Shown: positions 35,143-44,820, numbered from the stretch's first letter. The stretch is 64,000 bases of DNA from Chitinophaga nivalis (GCF_025989125.1 NZ_JAPDNR010000001.1:8501698-8565697); one strand, 5' to 3'. Notes: generated from the sequence alone by a model not told the origin. Program-made: numbers and translations.

Positions 35143-36175
35143 TCGTGAACGTTACCAGCAACGCTTTATGATCGGTAGGCCATATTCCCTGCGGCTTCAT
35201 AAAGGGATCTTTTGTCTGCTCTTCTTTCCGCTGTCCATACACCACTGAACCGGAAGGCCCTACCAACGTGGCATTCTGTAACTGCCATCTTTTATCGCGG
35301 CGGTAAAAAATAAAATCGATCCGGTCGCGGTCATCTGCATCAGGCGCCCACGCCAGCTTTGCGATATCTACCGCTTTATTATCCGCCGGGAAGGTGAAGC
35401 CCGGATGCGTCACCGGATCCGGATACTTTTCGCGGTAGCTGTCTGTATAGCCGTGTTGCTCCAGCAATAAGGTATTTTCCCACGGAATAACGGCGCCATT
35501 GTGATCAAACAGTTGCGCAGTAGCCACGTTCCAATCGCGGTGTGAAGGCTCATTAAAATCACCGCCCAGTACCACCAGGCTACCCCGCTTTATTTCCTGC
35601 GCAGCATCCGTCAGAAAAAGCCGAATTTCCTCATCCCGCTGTGAAGCATGGTTATCTGCCAATACACTGTCGGCCATGGTTACCGGCGCCGGCAACTTTT
35701 TCCAGGTGCTGCTGTGATAGCCTCTGGGCAGATAATTGGCTGCATGTAAATAATCCAGATGGGCTGTATACACTGCCAGTCTATGTTTGCCCACTTTCAC
35801 AACAGCTTTATATACGGAGCCATGATCTTCTTTCTCCGGACTTATGGTTACAAAGTCCAGCAATGGAAACCGGGATAAAATGCCGGAGTCATAACTATAG
35901 GCCGCATAAAATATTTTTCCTTTGGCTTTTAATGCCGCGACCACCCGTTCGTTGAATTTTGTCTGCTGATAATTCCGGACTTCGCTGAAGGTAACAATAT
36001 CCGCATCTGTACGGATAATCTCCGCTACGATGGCATCAAAACCACCCGGCACCACAGTGCCTTCCTGCCAGATATTAAACTGTAATACTTTCAATGGTGT
36101 GGCTGCAAAAAGGCCGGTCGCCAACAAAAGAGAAAAGAAGGTTAGCAACGCTTTACGCGCATTCAATTTTTTCAT
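35135..36175 (-). CDS. Secreted endonuclease/exonuclease/phosphatase family protein
   Basis: 346 residues with a signal peptide (about 1-25, TFFSLLLATGLFA). The EEP fold is shown by LKVLQFNIWQEG (Asn), VTFSEVRN (Glu, metal), YTAHLDY, VVLGGDFNEPSH (Asp and Asn), DRIDFIFYRR and the final WPTDHKALLVTF (catalytic Asp-His). Members hydrolyse phosphodiesters in nucleic acids or lipids, or phosphomonoesters; export suggests scavenging of phosphate or degradation of extracellular DNA or lipids. The start at 36175 begins the signal. It overlaps the DUF5710 gene tail to tail by 8 nt. Confidence 0.92.
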   Translation of the reverse strand: MKKLNARKALLTFFSLLLATGLFAATPLKVLQFNIWQEGTVVPGGFDAIVAEIIRTDADIVTFSEVRNYQQTKFNERVVAALKAKGKIFYAAYSYDSGILSRFPLLDFVTISPEKEDHGSVYKAVVKVGKHRLAVYTAHLDYLHAANYLPRGYHSSTWKKLPAPVTMADSVLADNHASQRDEEIRLFLTDAAQEIKRGSLVVLGGDFNEPSHRDWNVATAQLFDHNGAVIPWENTLLLEQHGYTDSYREKYPDPVTHPGFTFPADNKAVDIAKLAWAPDADDRDRIDFIFYRRDKRWQLQNATLVGPSGSVVYGQRKEEQTKDPFMKPQGIWPTDHKALLVTFTIR

Positions 36176-36263
36176 ATTGTTCACTGTATTGTTATAAAAA
36201 TATTTCCTGCTACCAGGCGGTCATCTCCCGCCAGGGATTAAAAATACGGCTTAATCAGGCAGC

Positions 36264-37118
36264 TCACAATTCTACCCGATCCTGCAGGAAATCAAAATAC
36301 TTATCATTTTCATCCCCAAAAATTTCTTCTCCTTCCAGCATATATGCCCGCAACAAATGCTCCAGGGATTTCTCTTCCTGTTTTAATTCATATAATGCTT
36401 CTCCGAGACGTAAATGAATAAACCCATTGCCCAGCGCATCCGGACAATTTAATGCATCAAAAAAATGAGTTGCTGCTGTTTTAAAATCGCCTTTAAAAAA
36501 ATACATATCTCCCAGGCTGGCATATAGCCAGGTACTGGCTTCCCACTGATGTTTAGGCTCCGGCACCAACTGCAGTGCAGTATTGAATTTTTCAATGGCG
36601 CCGTCGTAATTATCATCATCCGCCAGCTCATTTCCTTCTTCCGACAATAATTCTATCTGCTGGTATACTTCATCCGGCAATTCTTCTTCTACCGTTGCGA
36701 TCATCGTATTCAGGGCATGCAGGTATTTCTCATCTGCGCCTACAAAAACGCGCCCACCGGATTTCTGCATGGCTACCATAAAGCGAGTGGCGGCATTTTC
36801 TGTTTCCCCCAGTTCATATAATACTTTTCCCAACACAAATTCCCGTTCTCCATCATGCGTTCGCTCCATATCACACTGCTGTAAGACTTCCGCCCACTTA
36901 TGTGCATTGCTGTAGTCCTGTTGCAGCAGGTAATTTTCTGTTATGAAACGGGCAATATCATAACTCTCGTAGTACGTTTCCTTGGGTGACGGCAGTAAGT
37001 CCCAGGCTGCATTTAGTTTCAATCCATATTGTACAAAGTCTTCCTGCGCAAACAATCGTTCTGCTTCTTCCCAGATAGATTCTATTTTGGCTGCGATGTG
37101 TTGATCCTGTATATCCAT
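36264..37118 (-). CDS. TPR-like cytoplasmic protein
   Basis: 284 residues, acidic and almost wholly helical. Helix pairs resembling TPR units are seen at about 60-95 (ENYLLQQDYSNAHKWAEVLQ), 108-128 (LGKVLYELGETENAATRFM), 178-200 (DNYDGAIEKFNTALQLVPE) and 215-240 (LGDMYFFKGDFKTAATHFF). No signal peptide. TPR proteins act as scaffolds; similar ones occur beside toxin immunity genes, but no toxin is recognised here. It lies 47 nt downstream of a small membrane-protein gene in the same orientation. Confidence 0.8.
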   Translation of the reverse strand: MDIQDQHIAAKIESIWEEAERLFAQEDFVQYGLKLNAAWDLLPSPKETYYESYDIARFITENYLLQQDYSNAHKWAEVLQQCDMERTHDGEREFVLGKVLYELGETENAATRFMVAMQKSGGRVFVGADEKYLHALNTMIATVEEELPDEVYQQIELLSEEGNELADDDNYDGAIEKFNTALQLVPEPKHQWEASTWLYASLGDMYFFKGDFKTAATHFFDALNCPDALGNGFIHLRLGEALYELKQEEKSLEHLLRAYMLEGEEIFGDENDKYFDFLQDRVEL

Positions 37119-37165
37119 ATGGTTAAAATTTATCTGAAAAATTAAAATAGTGCGGTATGATGAAG

Positions 37166-37690
37166 TTAAGCTTTTACCAGCTGCAAAAACAGGCGGCCGG
37201 TTTCATCGGCCTCTTCCTCAGTGGGGAAGCCTCCCAGCAGAATACTGCGGCTTTTATTGATGCGAATACGTGTCTGTACATGCCTGTCGCCCGGGAGATC
37301 AATATATTCCTTCCGAACTTCCTTGGCTTCCGAAAAAGAAAATGTCTTTTTGCCTGCAATAATCTGCCGGGTTTTAAAGTCGACCATAAAATCCGCCTGT
37401 CCGATACCTTTCCGTATTATCCAATATAATACGGGGGAAGAGGCCATTACGGTATAGGAAATCCACCGCACTCCCCTGACATCATTAGCATATACGATGT
37501 AAAACATATAAGCACCAATACTCAGCGCTACCAGCGCCACTGCCCCTGCGACCTTATTTGAAGTATTGCCTTTAGATGAAATCAACCGTTGTTTTTCCGG
37601 CTGCCAGGTTACCACCGGTTGTCCAATATATGTTATTTTATGAGCGTTATAATAGTTTACATAGCTTTCAATACTCGAGGAATTATTCAT
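37166..37690 (-). CDS. Hypothetical membrane protein
   Basis: 174 residues. Two transmembrane helices (VAGAVALVALSIGAYMFYIV at about 47-66 and WISYTVMASSPVLYWIIRKG at about 76-95) separate a short N-terminal part from a soluble C-terminal domain rich in charged strands (MVDFKTRQIIAGKKTFSFSE, RIRINKSRSILLGGFPTEEE). The C-terminal half looks like a PH-like or DUF-type domain, not recognised further. It probably forms a two-gene unit with the TPR-like protein. Confidence 0.75.
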   Translation of the reverse strand: MNNSSSIESYVNYYNAHKITYIGQPVVTWQPEKQRLISSKGNTSNKVAGAVALVALSIGAYMFYIVYANDVRGVRWISYTVMASSPVLYWIIRKGIGQADFMVDFKTRQIIAGKKTFSFSEAKEVRKEYIDLPGDRHVQTRIRINKSRSILLGGFPTEEEADETGRLFLQLVKA

Positions 37691-37856
37691 GCTGATCAGA
37701 CTGATTTGGTTGATTGAATGACATTTATGGTTACGCTATCCTTCAAAAAAATAAAAATAAGGTCTCAATATGCTGCTAATGTCCAAGATAAATAAATTAT
37801 CTATTTCTCACTCCCTGAAATCTATTTTTATTCTTACTGCCACCGTCGTTATACAA

Positions 37857-37886
37857 AAGGCCGGGCACTGTACAGTACCCGGCCTT
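37857..37886 (-). terminator. terminator of the restriction-modification operon
   Basis: 14-nt arms AAGGCCGGGCACTG / CAGTACCCGGCCTT (one mismatch), followed on the minus strand by TTTTGTAT, 27 nt after the res stop. Confidence 0.8.
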
Positions 37887-37912
37887 ATATCATGATTGCA
37901 GTATATTTTCAG

Positions 37913-40654
37913 TTAGTGTTGATGCAGTGCTGTCACAGTTTTCACTACTTTGTAATGTACCTGATCCATTGCTTCAAAATGTTGTTTGGCACAACTCATC
38001 TTTAGCTTTGTCTGACTACCGGGCGCATCCCGATCGGCGACAGTTGCTGTCACGAAAAAAAGCAGCGGGGCACCGGTTTCCTCTCTTTTGATCAACGCCC
38101 AGCCCGGCGTATAGTCGCCCACCGGTGTTTTAATCCTGAATCCCGGCGGTAGTCTCGTATAAAAAAGAATATCATCCCGGTTATCGCAGTCCATGGCAAA
38201 CTGTTTTTCCGCAGTACTCAGCGCATTTGTTGTAATGTAATTATACAGCGTTTTCTCCGGGTGGTTTACGGCCACTAGCTGAGTGGTATATTGTTCTGTT
38301 TCACCGGCTTCGAATAACTTCATTTCATATACCTGCCCGGCTATCCGCTCATAGCGTACCCCCTTCACCTTCATCTCTTCCAGTACCCGCCGCATAATAG
38401 CCGTTACCGTATCCATGAATAGTTGCGGATTATTAAAAATTTCTCCCAACCGACCCGACTGCAGCATGATCTCAGTTGCGGTATGCCGCGTAAGCGCTGT
38501 TTTCGATTGAATATATCCTACTATATCGGGAATCGTTACGGGTATCCCGGCCATGCTCTTTTCCCCGGCAGATTCCTGTACACCTCCCAATTCTACCAGG
38601 TTATTTTTTTGATCCCGGATGAACTGAGCGGTATGTTTTACCCGGGAGATGACCGGTTTTTCAATTACCGGCATCGCCTGTATCTCCTTTACACATGCAG
38701 CTATGAGTGCCGGGGTACTGAAATTCACAGTATAGGTAGCCTGGTATTTTATTTTCTCCCATAATGCCAGCAATCCGGCATCTTCCTGCCATTTATTTTT
38801 CAGTTTTACGGCGACTCTTTCTCTGACATTTTTAATACGCCCCTCAAACTTCACCCCACAATCTGTTTCAATCTCCTGCTGCAGGGAACGGGAAAAACTA
38901 TCATAGGATTCATTAGCTATCACCGTGAGACGGTTCACCTCCCGATCACTATTACGTAAGCCGGATTGATCTACACATAAACGTAGTCCCCGTCCTATCT
39001 CCTGCCTCTTTTTAATATCGGAGCGCGTTTCATTGAGGGTACAGATCTGGAATACATTCGGATTATCCCAACCTTCCCGCAACGCAGAGTGGCTAAAGAT
39101 AAACCGCAACGGTACGGACATGTCCAGCAACTGTTCCTTTTCCTGCATGATGAGCCGGAATACCTCATCATCGGCTTTGGTGAGTTTCCCTTCTTTACTG
39201 TCTTTCAGTTTTCCCTTATCCTGGCTGAAATACCCGTTATGTACGGCTTCCGCACTGCACGAAAATAAATCCCGGTATTCCGGCATTTGCTGCCAGCGGG
39301 TAAAACTCTCTTCAAACCACAAGGCAAATTTCCCTTTAACGATCTGGCCCTGCGCGGTATAGGACCGGTAGTTCGCCACTTTATCAATAAAGAAAACAGA
39401 CAACACCTTAATACCTTTTGCCCGTAATGCTTTTTCTTTTTTGAAATGATTTTCTACTGTCGCATCAATCATTTCTTTCAGGATATCCGCGGTAAGCCCA
39501 CCGGTTGCTTCACCTTTATACAGCTGCTTTCCACCGGAGAACGTGATACAACCATTCGCCGCATCCAGCTCGTTGACAACGAAACCATCCTGGTAAGCAG
39601 CCACGCCTTTAGAGAGTGCAAACAGATCACTCCCTGCTTTTACGGTCACCTGTTTTTTCTGTACACCATTACGCGCCTGCACCAACAACGTGATTTTTGC
39701 AGTTACCGCCTCTTTCGCGACCTTAAAAGCATCCAGGCTGATGTAGGTGCCGGACTGGTCGTTTTTTGCCACTACCGCGTCTACTTCTATCTGTTTTACC
39801 AGTCCCAGGTCATAGGCCCTGACCGGGTCCAGCTTATATACCAGGTTATACGGATTTTTATGGGTAGCGGAATAACGCAGGGTAAACAGTGGGCGGAGAC
39901 CTGCAATTGCTTTTTTCCGGATATCTGTTTCCATATTCTGCGGTTCATCCATGATCACCACCGGCCTGGATTGCCGGATAAATTCTATTGGCCTGATACC
40001 GGTTTCCCGTACCTGGTTAATTACATTCACATCTTTCGTAAATGCATCGATATTTATCACCAGTATCTGAATGGTATTGCTGCGCGAAAAATCCCCCAGT
40101 TCTGCCAGCCGTGCGGCATCGTATACCCGGTAAGTAGTGGGTTCATTATCGTATATTTCCTGAAAATGTTCATGGGTGGCCTGCAGGCTATTCAATACGC
40201 CTTCGCGGATAGCAACAGAAGGTACCACAATCACAAATTTCTTTAAGCCGTACACTTTGTTCAGCTCATATATCGTACGCAGATAAACATATGTTTTTCC
40301 GGTACCGGTTTCCATTTCCAGGGAATAGTTCGGGAAGTCCGTTACAACAGTTTTATCTGCCACCACCTCTTTGGCATCGCCCTCTTCATTATACCACAGC
40401 TTTTCCAGCACCGCAGACAGTTCGTCTTCCCTGAGCTGGTTGGTTGTTTGTACCCTTATTAAATTCGATAATAACGTTTCTTCAGATACCGTCAGGTTAT
40501 TTCCCACACAGGTGGTTGTTAGCAGCAAGCTATCTGCAGGTGTTGCTGCATATTCAAAATCCGTACGATTCAGCTGCTGCCCTTCCAGTAAGTCTACCAC
40601 CGACCGGATGGCCTCCAGCTGATGACGTTGTTCTTTCTCGAATTGTAATTTCAC
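37913..40654 (-). CDS. Type III restriction enzyme Res-like helicase with degenerate nuclease domain
   Basis: 913 residues, superfamily-2 ATPase of type III Res subunits, which translocate on DNA to trigger cleavage. Walker A TGTGKT (116-121), Walker B DEPQ (236-239), SAT (262-264) and QEIGRGLRL are all present. The C-terminal PD-(D/E)xK nuclease domain is recognisable, but the usual TPIGxYxPDW is TPVGDYTPGW (Gly851 in place of Asp) and the usual VxETKG is VTATVA (Ala870, Val872 in place of Glu and Lys), so all three catalytic residues are lost. It starts 2 nt after the separate nuclease-like gene. It is probably an ATP-driven motor lacking its own cutting activity. Confidence 0.92.
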   Translation of the reverse strand: MKLQFEKEQRHQLEAIRSVVDLLEGQQLNRTDFEYAATPADSLLLTTTCVGNNLTVSEETLLSNLIRVQTTNQLREDELSAVLEKLWYNEEGDAKEVVADKTVVTDFPNYSLEMETGTGKTYVYLRTIYELNKVYGLKKFVIVVPSVAIREGVLNSLQATHEHFQEIYDNEPTTYRVYDAARLAELGDFSRSNTIQILVINIDAFTKDVNVINQVRETGIRPIEFIRQSRPVVIMDEPQNMETDIRKKAIAGLRPLFTLRYSATHKNPYNLVYKLDPVRAYDLGLVKQIEVDAVVAKNDQSGTYISLDAFKVAKEAVTAKITLLVQARNGVQKKQVTVKAGSDLFALSKGVAAYQDGFVVNELDAANGCITFSGGKQLYKGEATGGLTADILKEMIDATVENHFKKEKALRAKGIKVLSVFFIDKVANYRSYTAQGQIVKGKFALWFEESFTRWQQMPEYRDLFSCSAEAVHNGYFSQDKGKLKDSKEGKLTKADDEVFRLIMQEKEQLLDMSVPLRFIFSHSALREGWDNPNVFQICTLNETRSDIKKRQEIGRGLRLCVDQSGLRNSDREVNRLTVIANESYDSFSRSLQQEIETDCGVKFEGRIKNVRERVAVKLKNKWQEDAGLLALWEKIKYQATYTVNFSTPALIAACVKEIQAMPVIEKPVISRVKHTAQFIRDQKNNLVELGGVQESAGEKSMAGIPVTIPDIVGYIQSKTALTRHTATEIMLQSGRLGEIFNNPQLFMDTVTAIMRRVLEEMKVKGVRYERIAGQVYEMKLFEAGETEQYTTQLVAVNHPEKTLYNYITTNALSTAEKQFAMDCDNRDDILFYTRLPPGFRIKTPVGDYTPGWALIKREETGAPLLFFVTATVADRDAPGSQTKLKMSCAKQHFEAMDQVHYKVVKTVTALHQH

Positions 40655-40656
40655 AA

Positions 40657-41421
40657 TTATATATTTTCTAATTCATTCAACGCAATAATACCTTTCTCTA
40701 CTACCGGCGGATTCACCGCAAAGTTGACCGCAAATATTTTCAACCGGTCTATCTTATCCGCAAAAGGCGCTTTGGTCCGTTGATTATAGATGATCTTAAA
40801 CTGTAACCCGGCCTGATTACACAGGTTGGATAACAAAGTAAAATTCCGGTAGTCATCTGTAAAAGGTTGCCATCGCTCCAGCTCATAATAGGACCGCTTT
40901 AATTCAAAGATCACCCTGGGTTGACCCGTTGTATCCAGTTTCCACAAATCAATGTCTGAAACAGTCAGATTTCCACCCAGACTGCTCCTTTGCCAGTTAT
41001 GATAGGCACTCGACGTTTGATCGTTCAGGTACTTGGCGGTGGGCGTACCGGATACCGGCAGCCCCCAGGCCCCGAATAAGGCAGACAATTGTGGCATCGT
41101 ACGCGTTTCGTATACAAAGGAATGATCTGACACCTTTACTGTTTCCACCTGTGCTATATCACAGGCAAACCGGATATAACGTACCGGTAAACCAGCACGA
41201 TCACCTACAGTCTGTAGCAGCGCATAATCTGCTTTTTCCTGGCTGGCAGGCGGACTATCGAGTTGCTGCGCCGGTACGCCGGCCGCGAATATCAACGCCA
41301 ATGGGTGACAATTATGATCGCCATACACCAGCTGCCAGGCATTACCTGTTACAAACCGAAACTGCGGCAACTGTCCGGCAGACAGATAATCATAAAGTGC
41401 ATTTCCATTGTAATACGTCAT
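40657..41421 (-). CDS. PD-(D/E)xK nuclease-like protein between mod and res
   Basis: 254 residues, not recognised as a named family. Residues about 152-180 contain SDIDLWKLD...VIFELKRSYYE: Asp158, then Glu173-Leu-Lys175 fifteen residues later, the spacing of PD-(D/E)xK active sites. Following residues WQPFTDDYRNFTLLSNL form a helix as in that fold. The N-terminal half (NALYDYLSAGQLPQFRF, HPLALIFAAGVPA) has no clear match. The ATG at 41421 is used, 4 nt after the mod stop; the stop is 2 nt before res. Its position and the dead nuclease of Res suggest it is the cleavage subunit of the system. Alternatively it could be a specificity or regulatory factor. Confidence 0.78.
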   Translation of the reverse strand: MTYYNGNALYDYLSAGQLPQFRFVTGNAWQLVYGDHNCHPLALIFAAGVPAQQLDSPPASQEKADYALLQTVGDRAGLPVRYIRFACDIAQVETVKVSDHSFVYETRTMPQLSALFGAWGLPVSGTPTAKYLNDQTSSAYHNWQRSSLGGNLTVSDIDLWKLDTTGQPRVIFELKRSYYELERWQPFTDDYRNFTLLSNLCNQAGLQFKIIYNQRTKAPFADKIDRLKIFAVNFAVNPPVVEKGIIALNELENI

Positions 41422-41425
41422 GACG

Positions 41426-43447
41426 TTATACGGTTTTAAATCCGATTTTATGATCACGAAAGCTTAACTGACTATTGGTTTTATAGCAGTCGTCCTGATT
41501 AAAAAGCGTATCCAGACAGATGACGGTAGCCGGCTGTCGCTGCAATAATGCCTGTTGTACTGCTTCATTATAAGTATCCAGACAGAAAGCCGTTTTGTTA
41601 TCTGCTGTTACATAAAACGTAGCGGTATCCGCTACCTTTTCCTTGACTATTCTTTCTGTCAGCAGACAACCCTGTTTGATCAACAGCTCCCACAACATAT
41701 TTTCTATCGGCGCCGCTTGTTTTTCCTGCCGGGAAAACAACTGCAACTGCGCCACCAGGTCGGCTTCGTTTTCGATAAGATCACTTCGCCAGATATTAAA
41801 GTTAGAAGGCGCCAGCTTATAAAATCGTATGCCCGTTACCGTATCTTGCTCTCCTGCTATCACTGATTTGATCCGGTTTCTGGTCAGGTCTGCGATGGTG
41901 CGGAAACTTTTTTTGTACATCTCCGATTTCTCGTCCAGTTGCTCCGGCAGCTGAATACAAAGAAATCGCCGGTTACCGCCATCCTGCTGATTCGCAGCCA
42001 TTACCGCATGTGCCGTTGTACCAGAACCGGCAAAAAAATCGAGGACAATATCTTCCTGATCCGGTTGCGTAAAAGCCTGTACCAATGATCTGGTAAAGTC
42101 TACCGGCTTGGGGTTTTCAAATTCCAAACCCAGCTTTCGCAGCAAATCATCGTCACTCCCGCCATAAAATAAAATCGACGGCAGGTTTTCAGATAAATTA
42201 TTTTTAAGCAGATATTTTCGCTGTGGCTGTACACTTTCATCAGCACCAAAAATAATCTCGCCCCTATCCAGCAACTCTTTAATAGTTGTCGTCGGGAAAC
42301 GCCATCCCCGTTGGGGTACCGGACAAGGCTTCTGTGTAACCGGATGTATCAATGGTACAAAATAATCATCCGGTGCCTTCTTCTTATTAGGCCATGCCAT
42401 AGATACCAGCCTGTATACCTGGCCGGCTTCATCGATTTTATTATAAGCCAGCTCGCCACCTGTTACCGGTTGCTTTTTCAGCCAGCCATTGAACTGCCGG
42501 TTGATTTCCTCCAGCGTATTTTTGCGGCGACACCGTGCCAGCACTTCATCCGGTAAACCATAGATTTTATGCAGCTGCCGCACCTCTTCCGGTACTTCTT
42601 CCTGATTCAGTTGTTTATATAGCTCCGCTGCTTTTTTCAGCATCCGCTCTGCATTCTTCTTTTTACGGGTTAATGCTGTAGCCGATAAAAACTTTTCCTT
42701 GTTTTTAGCATATACCAATATCGATTCATGCTGATAGGCAATCCCACCTGCATCTCCTTTGGGATTTCCCTTATCCCATACCATATTACCCACCTGATTC
42801 TCTTCTCCGAATACTTCATTTAACAACAACGTCAGGTTAGCCTGTTCATGTTCATCAATATGAATGACGATAGCGCCTTCTTCTTTCAATACATTCCGGG
42901 CCAGGAACAACCGCGGCAACATCATGGAAAGCCAGTTGGAGTGGAACTGCCCGTTCTCTTTCCTGTTGGGCCTGAACAAGCCTTCTTTCTGCATAAACCC
43001 GGCATCATCTTTTTCTCCCAGTCGTTGCAGGTAAGCTGCTTTTGTTTCGCCAAACCGATCCGGATAGATAAAACTATCTGACCCGGTATTATAGGGTGGA
43101 TCAATAATGATCGCCTTTACTTTACCATAGTAGGATTTCTGAATGACTTTCAGCACGTCCAGGTTATCTCCTTCTATCAATACATTATTGGCCGTATCCC
43201 AGTTAACGGAATCCGCTATATCGGGGATGAGGGTATCGGTTACCGGTGTCTGTAATGTCTTATAGGCGGCTGTTTTACCTGCCCAATCCAGCTGATACCG
43301 TTCTCCTGTTGCGTCCTCATCTTCCATCTCTCCCAGCAATTGTTTCAGCTGTACGATGTCGATTTTATTTTCCGTGAAAGCCCCCGGTATCATTTCTTTT
43401 AACCGCTGCCTGATATCCGCTGCTATATTCAAAGACGTACCTTCCAT
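41426..43447 (-). CDS. Type III DNA methyltransferase Mod (beta class, N6-adenine)
   Basis: 673 residues. The order DPPYNTGSD (116-124) before the AdoMet-binding DFFAGSGTTAHAV (470-482) is that of beta-class amino-methyltransferases; DPPY fits N6-adenine methylation. The region between, about 230-440, is the target-recognition domain. Mod dimers recognise and methylate one strand of an asymmetric site, protecting self DNA; the recognition sequence cannot be read. It begins 2 nt after the XRE gene and ends 4 nt before the nuclease-like gene, so the four genes are one transcript. Length is normal for the family. Confidence 0.94.
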   Translation of the reverse strand: MEGTSLNIAADIRQRLKEMIPGAFTENKIDIVQLKQLLGEMEDEDATGERYQLDWAGKTAAYKTLQTPVTDTLIPDIADSVNWDTANNVLIEGDNLDVLKVIQKSYYGKVKAIIIDPPYNTGSDSFIYPDRFGETKAAYLQRLGEKDDAGFMQKEGLFRPNRKENGQFHSNWLSMMLPRLFLARNVLKEEGAIVIHIDEHEQANLTLLLNEVFGEENQVGNMVWDKGNPKGDAGGIAYQHESILVYAKNKEKFLSATALTRKKKNAERMLKKAAELYKQLNQEEVPEEVRQLHKIYGLPDEVLARCRRKNTLEEINRQFNGWLKKQPVTGGELAYNKIDEAGQVYRLVSMAWPNKKKAPDDYFVPLIHPVTQKPCPVPQRGWRFPTTTIKELLDRGEIIFGADESVQPQRKYLLKNNLSENLPSILFYGGSDDDLLRKLGLEFENPKPVDFTRSLVQAFTQPDQEDIVLDFFAGSGTTAHAVMAANQQDGGNRRFLCIQLPEQLDEKSEMYKKSFRTIADLTRNRIKSVIAGEQDTVTGIRFYKLAPSNFNIWRSDLIENEADLVAQLQLFSRQEKQAAPIENMLWELLIKQGCLLTERIVKEKVADTATFYVTADNKTAFCLDTYNEAVQQALLQRQPATVICLDTLFNQDDCYKTNSQLSFRDHKIGFKTV

Positions 43448-43449
43448 AA

Positions 43450-43737
43450 TTAACTGCGATTAATGCGTTTTGCTGTTTGTTTTAATGCCTCGCCAGCCAG
43501 TGGTTCTTCTTCCAGTATTTCCAATACTTTATCAGACAACCATACCACCAGCAAGGTATCTTCCGGCATTTCCAGGAACCGGGCCAGCTTACTGACCTGT
43601 TCGCGCTGGGCTTTTCGTTCGCCCCTCTCCAGTTTACTGACCAAGGCCGTATCCACCTCGATAGCCGCCGCTACCTGGCGTAACAGCAATCCTTTGTTTT
43701 CGCGGATTTCCCGAATGGTTTCACCAAAATTTTTCAA
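43450..43737 (-). CDS. XRE-family HTH regulator of the restriction operon
   Basis: 95 residues. Helix-turn-helix at about 18-40 (LLLRQVAAAIEVDTALVSKL) followed by ERGERKAQREQVSKLARFLEM, and a short helical tail. Size and position ahead of mod match controller (C-protein-type) regulators of restriction-modification operons, which delay restriction until methylation is complete. A palindrome (TTGAC-TT-GTCAA) and a second half-site lie 12-33 nt upstream of its start, a good candidate for its own operator. Confidence 0.9.
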   Translation of the reverse strand: MKNFGETIREIRENKGLLLRQVAAAIEVDTALVSKLERGERKAQREQVSKLARFLEMPEDTLLVVWLSDKVLEILEEEPLAGEALKQTAKRINRS

Positions 43738-43748
43738 TTACCAAATTT

Positions 43749-43770
43749 TTGACTTGTCAAGAAGTGTCAA
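43749..43770. promoter_or_regulatory. operator candidate of the restriction operon
   Basis: TTGAC-TT-GTCAA (43749-43760) with a further GTCAA half-site at 43766-43770, exactly 10 bp after the previous one (one helical turn). Located just before the XRE start codon. Binding by the XRE protein is inferred. Confidence 0.5.
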
Positions 43771-44068
43771 ATATAAAGAAAAGCAGGGATTGAGGAAGGG
43801 AATAGGTAAGATCTGCGCGATTGTCCGGATAGAAAATGTATACAGTAGGATCACCTGTCAGCGATCATCAGGAGCATACGGGTAAATAATAAATATTTCA
43901 TCCGTAGTTTTATACAGCAATGTAAGCTGGATATTGTATTTTTCGGATAGCATGCCCTCAAATGAAACAGGTATCATTTGACTAGAAAATTATTATTTTT
44001 TACCCCGGAAACGAGCTTATACTTATCAGAAAAAGATAAATTGATTTTTTATTAAAAATAAATATCCG
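43771..44068. other. intergenic region between restriction operon and ankyrin gene
   Basis: Divergent, AT-rich near 44000, holding the promoters of both units. Nothing further recognised. Confidence 0.4.
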
Positions 44069-44701
44069 ATGCAAACACTGATCAATAATAAAGATTATGA
44101 AGGGATTCAAAAGGCGCTTTCTCAAAATCCTTCATTAGCCAATGAAGGGATACCTTTTGACGAAACGAATACTGCCAAAGCTCATCCACTCCATAGGATC
44201 TGTGATGGTGTATTTGCCAATACCTATACGGATCAGGAAGCCGTTGAAATGGCCCGGATATTTTTAGCATATGGCGCAAATATTAATGGTTATGGATTAA
44301 CCGAAGAACAGGATACTCCCCTTACTGCGGCAGCCAGCCTGCATGCGGAGGAAGTAGGTATTTTATATATAGAAAACGGCGCAGCGATTCACCATGCAGG
44401 ATGTCATGGGGGCACTGCTTTACACTGGGCAGCCTGGGTGGGAAGAGATAAGCTGTTAGCACGGCTGCTCCGGGAAAAAGCAGACATTCATAAGCGATGT
44501 ATTGATTTTAAAGGCACTCCGCTTTTGTGGGCTGTCCATGGATTCAAATATGGCGGTCAGGAAAACAGGTATAACCAGATTGAATGCGTCCGGCTATTGC
44601 TCGAGGCAGGCGCCGACAAAACGGTTCCTAACGTGGAAGATATCACACCATTCGAGTTTCTTGACGAAGAGGATACTGCATTAATCAGCCTGTTGAAATA
44701 G
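44069..44701 (+). CDS. Ankyrin-repeat protein
   Basis: 210 residues with about four ankyrin repeats: AHPLHRICDGVFAN, EDTPLTAAASLHAEEVGILYIENGA (split motif), GGTALHWAAWVGRDKLLARLL (about 111-131) and GTPLLWAVHGF. Typical TALHWAA and LLEAGADKTVPN motifs are visible. No signal peptide, so cytoplasmic protein binding. It is monocistronic, divergent from the restriction operon; a defence link is only positional. Confidence 0.92.
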   Translation: MQTLINNKDYEGIQKALSQNPSLANEGIPFDETNTAKAHPLHRICDGVFANTYTDQEAVEMARIFLAYGANINGYGLTEEQDTPLTAAASLHAEEVGILYIENGAAIHHAGCHGGTALHWAAWVGRDKLLARLLREKADIHKRCIDFKGTPLLWAVHGFKYGGQENRYNQIECVRLLLEAGADKTVPNVEDITPFEFLDEEDTALISLLK

Positions 44702-44820
44702 CACGACAGGGCATATTGTGGGCCGGTGATCGTTCGCTTGTCTGTTCAAACCGGAACTATTGCACATAATACAGTGTCTACTATTAGTGCTATCACCAGG
44801 CAGCACCCAATCATATTTTC

